From positions 1-64,000 of the forward strand of contig MCGO01000089.1 in the NCBI GenBank assembly GCA_002104985.1: a stretch of 64,000 bases of DNA, given 5' to 3'. Both the position numbers and the translations under genes were made by a program. Source of the stretch: Rhizoclosmatium globosum. Its lineage: Eukaryota > Chytridiomycota > Chytridiomycetes > Chytridiales > Chytriomycetaceae. The notes below the pieces were generated by a model, which made no database searches, was not told where the DNA came from, and saw only the letters and a list, made by a program, of their open reading frames with translations. Every line of letters starts with the position of its first letter. Position 1 is the stretch's first letter. This document shows, one piece after another, positions 1-9,708 of the stretch.

Positions 1-1
1 C

Positions 2-628
2 ATATTCTTCTCGCTTATCCGTTCACGATGGGAATATGCCACTCCTCTTGCAATGGCTGTACTTACCCAACAGCAGCTCTCTTCTCTAGACTATCTTGGT
101 ACTACACTCATCAACTCTGTCTGCCAGTGGATCTTTAAGCCATTTCAACAACACCTGCCTCTGCCTGTGCCATCTCCGCAAGTCCGCTACCTACTTGGAA
201 TCCAGACGTACCGCGATCGTGCCAACTACCTTGTCGCCCTTCTAGCCGCAAAGCCTCCAACACTTATCCCTACACTTTCACCTGCTGCTTGTACTCTCAC
301 AACCTTTCTTCGACACTTGCCTCTCGTCAACCAAATTCGTATGTACTTCCATCAATCCGACGAACTTGACTTGAAAACCGCCATCAAACGATACTTCCGC
401 AACCAAGAAATCCACTCGAACCAGCAACTTAAGCACATTATCTTCAAACCCTTTTCAGGAATGGCAAACGTTCTTAAACACTCTCAACTTACAGCTGCAC
501 AACAGTCTGCTCTTGTTCGCCACAACTTGTCTCTTGCCCACCGGCCAGATCCTCTCGTCACCAAAGCCCTAGCCAAGAACGATCTTGTATTTGCCTACAA
601 TCGACTTGTATTCCTTCGCCAACTCTAA
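2..628 (+). CDS. Non-LTR (LINE-type) reverse transcriptase, C-terminal end, 5' truncated by window
   Basis: The reading frame is open from base 2 and runs off the left edge, so only about 208 C-terminal residues are seen. The pattern near its start (an I-R-S-R-W-E-Y run followed by alternating leucine-rich helices around L-D-Y-L-G) resembles the thumb/post-RT region of LINE reverse transcriptases, where an R-x-x-x-E-Y-x-x-P motif is common. The catalytic part would lie outside the window. The 3' side supports a LINE: a short UTR, AATAAA at 706-711, then 18 A residues (720-737) abutting telomeric repeats. The ORF track's ATG at 53 is internal. The family call rests on a weak C-terminal pattern plus the poly(A) structure, so the clade is not determined. 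Confidence 0.6.
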   Translation: MFFSLIRSRWEYATPLAMAVLTQQQLSSLDYLGTTLINSVCQWIFKPFQQHLPLPVPSPQVRYLLGIQTYRDRANYLVALLAAKPPTLIPTLSPAACTLTTFLRHLPLVNQIRMYFHQSDELDLKTAIKRYFRNQEIHSNQQLKHIIFKPFSGMANVLKHSQLTAAQQSALVRHNLSLAHRPDPLVTKALAKNDLVFAYNRLVFLRQL

Positions 629-705
629 ATACTCTAGCAACTCTATCTTCTTTTGACTCTTGCTTTTCAATCTTATTCTAACCTAAACTCTGTTGGTATC
701 CACGG

Positions 706-711
706 AATAAA
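706..711 (+). terminator. Polyadenylation signal of the LINE
   Basis: AATAAA lies 78 bases after the LINE stop codon and 9 bases before a run of 18 A residues (720-737). That is the layout expected of a reverse-transcribed poly(A) tail. Confidence 0.7.
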
Positions 712-737
712 GAATGTTCAAAAAAAAAAAAAAAAAA

Positions 738-772
738 CCTAACCCTAACCCTGAACCTTAACCCTAACCCTA
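738..772 (+). repeat. Telomere-type repeat tract (CCCTAA units) directly after the poly(A)
   Basis: About five to six CCCTAA-type units, two of them slightly degenerate (CCTGAA, CCTTAA), follow the A-run with no spacer. CCCTAA/TTAGGG is the common fungal telomere unit. A second short block (two units) is at 976-988, and a TTAGGGT is at 1027-1033. The rest of 773-1045 shows no gene. Confidence 0.8.
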
Positions 773-1045
773 TACATCCTCCCTGCAAGTCATCCTATAT
801 CGTGTCAGCAGCGGCAGCAGCGGAAGGTAAACTTGTGGCAACCTCTTTTTTTTTTGGAAAAACCCACACTTTTGCAACTTGCTGTAATACCTTTGTTGTT
901 GGTCCATCATATCGTTCTTGTCTTTTAACTTGAACTCTTGTTAAGCATCTGCATCTGCATCTGTGTCGGTATAGAACCCTAACCCTAAAAGCTGTTGTTT
1001 ATTGTCATTTATTATTTCACACACACTTAGGGTAAAGTTCTTTCC

Positions 1046-4000
1046 TTAACTTCTGTATTTGGGAACTTTGGCACAAATTTGGCTGAAAAGAATTTTTAAG
1101 GCTGACTCCCATTGGCTAGATCCAACCTCAGACTCCCCAACATCAGCATACACTATTCCAGCAAGAAAAAAGAAAGTTGAACCAAAAGTTGGATCTTGTC
1201 TGTATGATTGGATATTTTCTGAATCCCCAAACATGTAAACTGGGATCAGAGGGAGCTTTAAGGTATCTGCAAAATAAAGTTCCCTTTTGCAATTTTCAGA
1301 TCGCTGAAAATCTATTAGTTACATTATTTAGCACAGAAAAGCCATACCAAATATTGGTGATTCAAGCAAACTATCATAACGCTGCTGTTAATGATCCCTT
1401 GAGCCATACCCTGATATATGTCTGTTGTGGTTTGATCTTTATCTCTCCAGATATTGATATCAGGAAACTCAGAAAGTATAGCCTTGCACAAGTTGTCAAC
1501 TTGGTCTTTTGTTAACCAGCTATAAGAAACCATGACATCAAACGTTTTTTCTTTCTTGATAGGAGATTCAGCTCTTATAGTTTTGGGATAGTTTTGCAAT
1601 TGCAAAATATCTTCCACTGGACAGTCATCTAAATAAGGTTGAATGAACAGAATATACCCATTTACAAGAATTTCTGTCAAAGAGTCTTCATTGACAAGAA
1701 TTCTGTCTCCACCTTCAGACTTTGAGGCCCAAATTTGGTACTTTTCCCCAAATAATCCATCAATCTTTTCCACAATATTAGTCAGTTCTCCATCAATTCC
1801 AAAATGGTAATACATACCTGGGCTCGAAGGTGTTCCATTGTGAATTCAAACACCATAACAGTAAATATTTCATCACAATCTCTCCAATGGCGTACTTCAA
1901 CATCAACAAAGTTAGAGAAGCTAATGGCTGCATGTGCTGCAGGGTCTTTGAAATACTGAAGTATCTTTTCAACACGACCCTGATCTGTGAGCATAATTTG
2001 TTGCCCATTTAGCTTGTAAAAAATAAACAACTTGTAAGAGAGTTCTAATTGAAATGCTTCTCGAATCTGCACTTTCCTGGGTTATAAATTTAAGGAGAAA
2101 TTATGACAATACCTTCACTTTCATATCCCTCCCAAGGAAATCATGATTGACAATAACCATCTCATAGTCATCAAACTTGATACCATTCGTAACTTTAACT
2201 TGAAGTGGATAATGGTGGTTGTAAATTGTACTCGATTCTTGATTCTGGCTTTATAATTAGCTTGGAGAAGGGGTATGTAATATTCATTTCACCTTGCTTA
2301 GTATTGATTTAATATCTGCATCAACAGCATAATCCAATGGCTTCTTGCCTGAATTATCATTTTCTTCCACTTTGGCTCCAAATTCTTTCAGGACTTTAAC
2401 AGTCTCCAGTGACTCTGAAATAGCTGCCACATGCAATGGAGTCAAACCACTTTGATTTTTCAAAGAAAGAAGAGCCAAAGGTTCATCTGAAGATTGAAGG
2501 AGTGACTTGCAGATTGTTGCAAGACCAAATTTTGCAGCCATAAATAAAGCTGGTGATGGCAAGAGTGATGAAGACAGAAGCTGATGAACAGATCCTCCGC
2601 AATTTTCAGTAGCAGAGAACAACGCTTCATTTTGAGTTTCAAGTGCATATGCCATCACAGCAACACCGTGTTGCTTGGCAAAAGATGAAAATGATGGAGG
2701 GAACAATTTCATATCAAAATTCACTGTCCAGTTTGAAATGGAAGAATGCAAGTGAACAACCCAATTGGACATAGCATAGACTACTGCTGGATGCAAGTTG
2801 GCATCTAAAATCTCACCAGTGAATACAAGATACTTGGCTTTTAATAATGGATTAACCAAGAACAGGGAATCAAGGACAACAAGACATCTTTCTGCCAAGA
2901 TGATATTGGATTGTTGAGGACTGATATAAAATTGTTCATCAACTATATAGTTGCTTGTGAAGTAGTCTCTCACACTCTTGTGGATGGTTGAAATCCTTCC
3001 ACCAGTGAATTTGAGAATGGAACGGTACTTTAAAAAAGTAATCAGACAGAAGACAACAGAAAAGAAGAAGCATTTACCATTCCAATGAATTCAATTGTTT
3101 GTCTAACAGAGATACCCATGAGGACACTTAACGTGTTTGTGTCAAAGGGTTCATTGCCACACAAAATTGCTCCAAAGACCAACTGGTACTTTCCTAAGTC
3201 AAAAGCAGGATGGTCAAGAGCTTTTCGTGCAACTGATTCGTAAATCCCACTCAACCCAGAAGAAAAGCTCTTGATGGAGTCAGCTGCTGAGGCTGGTGTG
3301 AGGTCATTTTCTGTCAAATACTCAATCATGGTTCGCACATAAATGAACAGTCCTTCACTTTTCTGAACCAAAAGCTTTTTGCAATTTGAAACTGTTTCCA
3401 TGGGGAAATTGTCAAGCATCCAATGCTTCTGAAACAGATGGTCAACTACCAATTCAATATCATACTGGTTATCATTTGATGTTGTTGTTAATTCAGTGGA
3501 ATTGATCTCTTGTAAGCGGTCAAAAATGTCTTGTTCTGGTCGGCTTGTCACAAATAACTTAACGTATGGTGGCAAAGCTCGTGACCAGACTTGTAAAATA
3601 TCCAACAGTGAGGATCGCAGCTCAAATTTGCACTCATCCAAAGCATCGATGACCAAAAGAATAGTCTTTGTAGGTGCTGGCAATATCTTCTTCAATCCCT
3701 TGACAACAAGCTCATTAAACATAGATACAGGATCTAGAAGGATACTTGTTCTCTTGTACTTTGTAACATCTTCTATATCACTTGCCATTTTGCTGTGAAT
3801 ATACTCCTCAAATTGTGAAAACTGGCAACATAGGTCCCACACAATATTTGCAACAATAACACTTGGCCTGTTTTTACGGTCATTGTTGTAACGGCAAAAG
3901 AAAGATGAACCAATAATAACATGGTCACCAGGGAGATACTTTGTCACAGCATATGAGATCAACGACTTTCCAGTTCCTGCCCCTCCATATAACCAAAGAA

Positions 4001-5767
4001 ATTTTGAGTCAGCATCCTGTACAATCCACGAGCAAATTGCTTCTAAAGCCCAAAAACGAGTTCCAGCCACATACTCTGACTTGTAAGCAAGCAAGTCATT
4101 CGAAAAGTCAACAGGATCCAGCCACTGCTTTACAGCATCCACATTAATTACATTCACTGGGTCCATCCTCTTTGAAGCAAGGACTTTCTCTTTAATTTGA
4201 CCTACAACAACATCAAGTGCAGTCTCAAAAACAGGGCTATTTTTTCTTGATTCCTTGAAGTCAGCATACAGGGCACTTGAAATATAGAAGAAAAAAATTG
4301 CGAAATTTTTGTTTTGCTTGAGTACTACAGGATCTTCATCTTTGGCAAACATGTAAGCTGGAATGAGTGGCTTCTTCAGCTCATCAGCCCATCTGATTTC
4401 TTTCTTGCAGCTTTGGGAAGTCTAAAGTGTAAAATTATTTTCAATATTTGATGCAATGGGTTTTTTGGAAATCACACACCAAGTACCCTTTAGACAGACA
4501 CACTATAACAGCTTTGCTATCAATCACACCCTCACACATCCCCTCATTGATATCTGTTTTCATTTGATCTTTGTCTCTCCATATCTTGATTCCAGGAATC
4601 TTATTTTCAAGAGCCTCACAAATATCATTGACCTGGTCATTGCTGCTTTTCTGACTGTATAGAGTATGGTTTAAGAAGCAAAAAAATTGATTGAAGAACT
4701 TACTTATATGAAATCATGACATCAAACATGGCTTCATTTGGGTCAATGGACAACACAGGATTGGATACAGAATTTGGAAGGGCAGCAGCCATCGTGTATG
4801 GAGAGACACTCGGATTTGAAACCTTCAGAACAAACTCCAAGGAACTAACAAATGCGTCACGAAGAACTTCATTGTGACCTTCGGTAATTTGCTGCATTAC
4901 ACCACGAGGATGCTTTGCAAAAATATCATAACTCTTAATGTCATGAAATCCCTCTTGAATCTAGGAGAACAGATTAGTTAAAATAAAGCATTAGTTATTG
5001 ATACAATGAATAATAAAACACTAACTTTGGTTTTAAAATGGGCAATATCCACGCAATTTGCACGAATTACGAGGGGGACTTTACCAGCTGATCCCTCATT
5101 GTGCACAATCACTTCAATATACACTTGAAACTTGAATGCAGTCGTTTCTTGCGGATTAGCAATGTCAGTGAGATACAATTTGAGTGGTTTGTTATCCCCA
5201 ATAGTTGTCATGTTCTTGGCCTTGTAAACTGCAAGCTTGAAGCACTCCTCATGAAGTCCGAGAATGTTTCTAATCTTTTTTCCGGATAGAGACGTAAGCA
5301 AGCGATTAAAGGGTAGGGGATAACAAATTGACCCACGTTCTTTTTCAGATCAGCGCAGGTTGTCTCTTCTGTGACGCGCATAGTAAAAGGAAAGATTTCA
5401 CCGGTCTCGTCAGTTCCTTCAACATGAATCTTGAGAGGATAGTTGTGTACATAACAAGAGTCTGATCCAGATAAGGGTTAATCTACGGACAATCAAGTCG
5501 CAACAACTATCATTGTATCAAGTCCCTCTCACCAGAGAATGCCAAAATAATCGACAAACGTGCATCAGTATTGTTATGCACATCAAGGTCTTCGCGATCA
5601 TCTAAATTGGCTTCCTTTGCCTCAGAGTCGTAAGGGAAAACAGTCTTGACAATATACGATACAACGCTGCTCAGAGTCGACTTGTCAGAGGCAGGTTTCA
5701 ATTGATCACTGGCAGTCTGGCCCATTAGTGCCCGATACGAAGTTGAAAACATGGTGTTTTTCGGCAA
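1046..5767 (-). CDS. TIR-NACHT-ankyrin-TIR NLR-like protein (11 exons, about 1391 aa)
   Basis: Proposed exons (minus): 5767-5533, 5461-5337, 5274-5026, 4960-4704, 4654-4480, 4421-3078, 3027-2293, 2244-2113, 2066-1818, 1764-1348, 1303-1046. They join in frame to 1392 codons. Domains: a beta-grasp-like region (about 80-280, unrecognised family); TIR 1 from FDVMISY (about 282-375) with WRDKDQ and SxxCKKE, the last giving the putative NADase glutamate; NACHT with Walker A GGAGTGKS (about 493) and Walker B LLVIDALDE (about 601); ankyrin units (about 975-1035, GLTPLHVAA); then a second beta-grasp-like region and TIR 2 (FDVMVSY at about 1242, SENCKRE). The two modules share intron positions, including a 249-bp exon in each. 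Families: TIR and NACHT domains occur in NLR immune receptors. Ambiguity: if the 48-bp intron 2292-2245 is not spliced, the first protein stops at 2284 and the rest is a start-less paralogue. Confidence 0.75.
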
Positions 5768-5831
5768 TTGTGATTTTTAATGATTTAATTAACCATTATT
5801 AATAAAATCAAAAAAATAAGAAACGAATTGT

Positions 5832-7251
5832 TTAGAGCTCAGATTGTTGGACAAGTGCTTCACTTATGTCAGCCATAGCTCCAAAGTAGTCTGGACAACA
5901 TAACTGTAAGAGCATCAAATACTGCCCCATTACACTCTTGCGGTAGTCAGACATTGCCTCCTGGTCTTCTGTTGGAAGTGCGGCTGTGAGTCGCTCCTCG
6001 ACGTTAGTTGAAAGTTGTTCCAAACCAACAGCACAAAGTTGATCCAATGGATTGGCGTCACGATCAAGTTCACCAAGCTTAAAGTACCAGAACAAGTGAT
6101 CAAGTGAGTCCAACTCGCTTGACCAAATAGCTTCTTCAACAGCCTTGGCACCATACATTCCCCCAAACCCACCAGCAATTCCACCAACCAAACCACACCA
6201 ATAACACCCCACCCAAGAGGATTTGATAAGAGCGCAGCCGCAGTCGCTGTTGCCGCAATATATCCAACCAAACCCCCCGCAGCTCCGCCCACATTCGAGA
6301 TTGCATCCTTTCTGAATTCCACGAAGCTACTCTTTCCAATCGCATAATGCACGGCCCCATTCACTAAATCAATTGCTGTAATAACACCAGTGAACGCAGC
6401 GCCACTCCTTGCCGCATTCCGTACAACGGCTTTAGCTCCCGCTTTCGCACCAACAAACACTGCAACTTTGGCAGCCGCAATCCCACCGGCAGCCGCCCTC
6501 GCCGTCTGTCCAGCCACAACACCAGCCTTCTCTTCAACGCTCTTGAGTTTGTTGTTTTCCATCAAGACAGCAGCCAACGTGAACGCGAACGTGATAGAAG
6601 CGGCAGAAGCACCGGCAGCAAACACTCGTTTACCGGGTGGCATTTTGAAGAGAATCTCCTTGAGGACTTTATGGAACTTGTCATGCTGCATGATTCTTAA
6701 CGGGATTGGGGCACCAGTCTTGTATGAGTTGACTTCAAAGTGCGACATGTCGCTGTTCCATTGCAAGATCCTTTGTTGCGCTTCTGTATCGCCATCGACG
6801 GCTTTCTGGAACGTTTCGAGCGACACCTCGTTTCTGCGTGGTTGGATTGGAAGGAGTGGACAATCCTATAGAAAGGACCTTCAGCATTGGTGGAGGATGG
6901 AATGATGCTGATGAAGTGTTTTCCGGATGTTTTGAAAGTGACTTCGAGTTGGACGATTCGATTTGATTCGAGGGACTGTTTCAAATGGGTGAGGATTGAG
7001 TTGAGCGACTGGCCTTGGGCGGGTATTGACGGCCCACTTTGATCCATTCCAGAATCATCGATTTCAACAAAGTCATTTGAATTGGAGGAAGTTGTTGTTG
7101 TGGTTTCGAGGGCAGACGAGGTCGGCTTCGGTTGCTTCGAAGCAAAGATTGCAGCTGCGATTTCTTTGATTTGCTCATAGCTAATTGTGTTTCCGTGGCC
7201 GAGATCGAGTACGTTCGAAACTGGAGAAGCGGCTTCAATTGCAAGGACCAT
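5832..7251 (-). CDS. Glycine/alanine-zipper membrane-type protein beside the NLR gene
   Basis: I do not recognise the family. Best model: exon 7251-6827, a 56-bp intron (6826-6771, phase kept), then 6770 down to 5832. About 150 residues in the middle are rich in Gly and Ala in small-residue zipper spacing (runs such as AAGGIAAAKVAVFVGAKAGA and GGIAGGFGGMYG), typical of segments that pack or insert into membranes. The N-terminal part is polar with a short Thr-rich linker; the C-terminal about 90 residues are acidic and helical. A two-base frame change is needed near 6190-6205, or an unusual intron. An alternative upstream exon starting with ATG at 7407 is possible. The stop lies only 64 bp before the start of the NLR gene on the same strand, so the two could share regulation. 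No signal peptide is seen. Confidence 0.55.
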
Positions 7252-7407
7252 TGGGATTTGGTGGAGGAAAGTGATTCAAAGTGGCAACGTGAAGGCTGCC
7301 TTTTCAAACAACTTCAAACACGTGTTTGCTGCTTTGCTAAGTCCGATAAAAACTGCTGCAACGCAAGAATCACTTATGATATCATCGCGCACTCCGCTAG
7401 CCGACAT

Positions 7408-7962
7408 GTTGACAACGTGGACAATCATGGAATACAATCACGAATACGATATTTTATTTTCCGATGCCTCCCTTCAATTTAGACTGCACATTATATCCGC
7501 CTTCCTGTCAATCTATTTACAACTCATCTTACTTACAATAATGGAAACAGATACTGCCTCCAAAAATCCATCAACTTTTGCAGACCGCATAATGCTGATG
7601 GAGATTCACTGCAAAGCTTGAATTTATGTTAGGTTATTCTGCTATAAAACTTTGTACGTTCTCTCTGCCAAATTGATAAGTACCAAATTCACCCGAGTTA
7701 GACTCACCACTGGTAACCATAGCCATAGCATCCAAAACAACATTAGTTCCTAAGAACAGCATCAGTTGAGGTTTGAATAGGAGAGATAGGGAAATCGGTT
7801 AATGGTGATTGTTGGGAATGCTCGTGGTTCTTGTGTCAAAACTTGAGAACTCGCTCGATACTTCTGCACATCACTAAGACAGCGCAGCAGGTAATAAAAG
7901 GGAACTCCTTAATTTGCAATTTATTAAAAATCTTCAGCAAACAATCAGACAATAGATGAGAT
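7408..7962. other. Intergenic stretch
   Basis: Open frames on the plus strand here (7187-7621) overlap the minus-strand gene and show no domain. I see no gene, repeat or RNA in the remainder. Confidence 0.5.
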
Positions 7963-9218
7963 CTAACACATGCCCCAAATTTTAACATAATCAACTTTCA
8001 TTGCACCTGACTCGCCTTCTCCCCATGTCGGATACCACTTATCCTGACTTTCATGGAACAGAATGTCTGGAGTTGGTCTTGAATTATCCCACGGTTTGCC
8101 GGAATTTGGGAAATCCTGGAACCATCCATTTGTTCCACCGACGGCAACATTTAGGATGAGGTAAAATTCTATGAAAGAATAAGTGATATTCTTTGATTAC
8201 AGACGGGCTGAGAGCAAATTACCTTGATCAAAAGGTGCTGCGGTGCTATTGGAAGATGCCCAGGGATCATTTATGGCTGTCCCATTCGGAAATGTGAAAG
8301 GAAAGCCTGCTCGCTTGTAGGCAGTTTGATCAAAGTTGATGTACATGATTGTACGCAACGGATTATCCAGCCAAGTCTTGAAGTACGTTGGAGTCCATTC
8401 CCATCCAATAGTATGAGTGGTAGAAAACAGAGGACCACGCCTCAACATCTTCTCGAAGCCATAGTCCTTCCGATACGACAACTTTGGAAAGTCCATTCCA
8501 TAATGCAAACTTGAGATTGCCCGGTATGCACCACCCATGTACCCTTTCCCATTTCCGTATGATTCCATTAAGTCGATTTCACCAGAAAAAGGCCAAGTAC
8601 CGTACACATCCTTTTCTGGCATCATCCAAATGGCAGGCCACATCCAATCTCCTCTTGGTGCTCGGAACTGGATTTCCCCCTTTCCGAACTTGAAATTAAA
8701 CTTTCCCTTGGTTGTCAAGCGTGCGGACATAACTGGTGGTATCATGGTTCCGTTGGTGATATTGGCGTTTCGGTAGCAAGACGCATCCCCACCAAAACAT
8801 CCGTAGCTGGTCAAATTGAGAGTCATATTCGAGGTAAGTAAGGCACTGTCTGTCATGGCTTGCTTGAAGAACTCCGCACCAGTAACGGTTGTGAGCGTTG
8901 GCTTGATATAAAGTGAACCGTCCTTGACGTAGGAATTGGACGGTGCATCGGTCGTTAAATCAAAGGCACCGTTGTATATTGGACCACCCATTGAAAATTC
9001 ATGGGACCATACGTTCTTGTTGATTGAGTCTCCGTCAAATGATTCCTGTGCTATTTGATTAGCCGGTTGTCAAGAAAGGAAATACAAACATCCAAAAGAA
9101 CTTTGCAGAACTGATACTTGGGGAGAGCGTTTTTAACTTTGAAGTAGATGATGACCCCAGCTATGCCCAGAGATACGATGATACCAATCATAGAAACCCA
9201 CCTCTTGATTGCAAACAT
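7963..9218 (-). CDS. GH16 endo-beta-1,3-glucanase-like enzyme, membrane anchored
   Basis: Exons on the minus strand: 9218-9090, 9045-8223 and 8168-7963, all joining in phase to 385 aa. The catalytic GH16 signature GEIDLMES (E-I-D-x-x-E) is present, followed by W-P-A-I-W type substrate-cleft residues upstream and the C-terminal F-x-L-I-L-N-V-A-V-G-G strand plus an E-F-Y start that are typical of laminarinase / beta-glucan-binding proteins. Residues about 8-30 form one hydrophobic segment behind basic residues, so a type II signal anchor would place the enzyme outside the plasma membrane. Many N-x-S/T sites fit a secreted domain. A further 5' exon (GTAAGT donor at 9272) may lie upstream but does not join in phase, so I start at the ATG before the anchor. 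Expected role: trimming or branching of wall beta-glucan. Confidence 0.85.
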
Positions 9219-9435
9219 GCGATCTCGAAAAAGTGTATTAGCAACGTAAGTCTTTAAAACTCGCATACTTACTCGAACGTGGCGATCCTGGGACGAACCG
9301 ATCATCTTGCCTTTCAAGTGTAGGTTGTAACAATCTTTTCCGAAGGAACATAGCGAAGATGGTAGGTGAGATTTCGGTTTTGTTTTTCTTGGGCTTCCAT
9401 TTTATCTGTCATGCTTCTGATCCGATGGGTTTTTC

Positions 9436-9452
9436 AGTTCAAGTTCAAGTTT
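9436..9452 (+). promoter_or_regulatory. Conserved 17-nt motif upstream of GT2 copy 1 (first site)
   Basis: AGTTCAAGTTCAAGTTT, about 257 bases before the GT2 start. The same 17 bases recur at 9591-9607 and, in the same orientation to the gene, twice upstream of the diverged paralogue (41103-41119 and 41245-41261 on the minus strand). The flanking TGGGTTTTTC is also shared with the paralogue. Confidence 0.45.
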
Positions 9453-9590
9453 CGATTTTTCAAGATTATGTCTTCAGTTGATTATCTGCTCCACAGAATC
9501 GGAAATTAAGACCAACACGGATGAAAACAATAGACGGATGAAACGTATACGTTCATGTTAATTTCAAGTTTACCCAATGAAAAGTTGGAA

Positions 9591-9607
9591 AGTTCAAGTT
9601 CAAGTTT
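9591..9607 (+). promoter_or_regulatory. Conserved 17-nt motif upstream of GT2 copy 1 (second site)
   Basis: Identical 17-mer, 102 bases before the ATG at 9709. Its repetition and conservation across paralogues suggests a transcription-factor site, but this is inference. Confidence 0.45.
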
Positions 9608-9708
9608 GAGATTTTAATTCATCCGGTCAACCCTAAGAGAAAAACTCAATTCCACTGCATCAAATTGCGTCGTGCAAAGTTGTTATCGGCAGGAAAACTT
9701 GAACCAAA

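Noticed and set aside
2284..2286. TGA as the real end of the NACHT-ankyrin gene
   Set aside because: It falls inside a phase-preserving intron candidate, and the downstream module lacks its own start. Kept as an alternative in the gene entry.
6390..6905. 171-aa plus-strand frame opposite the glycine-zipper gene
   Set aside because: Ala-rich mirror of a Gly/Ala-rich coding strand, with no domain and no splice logic.
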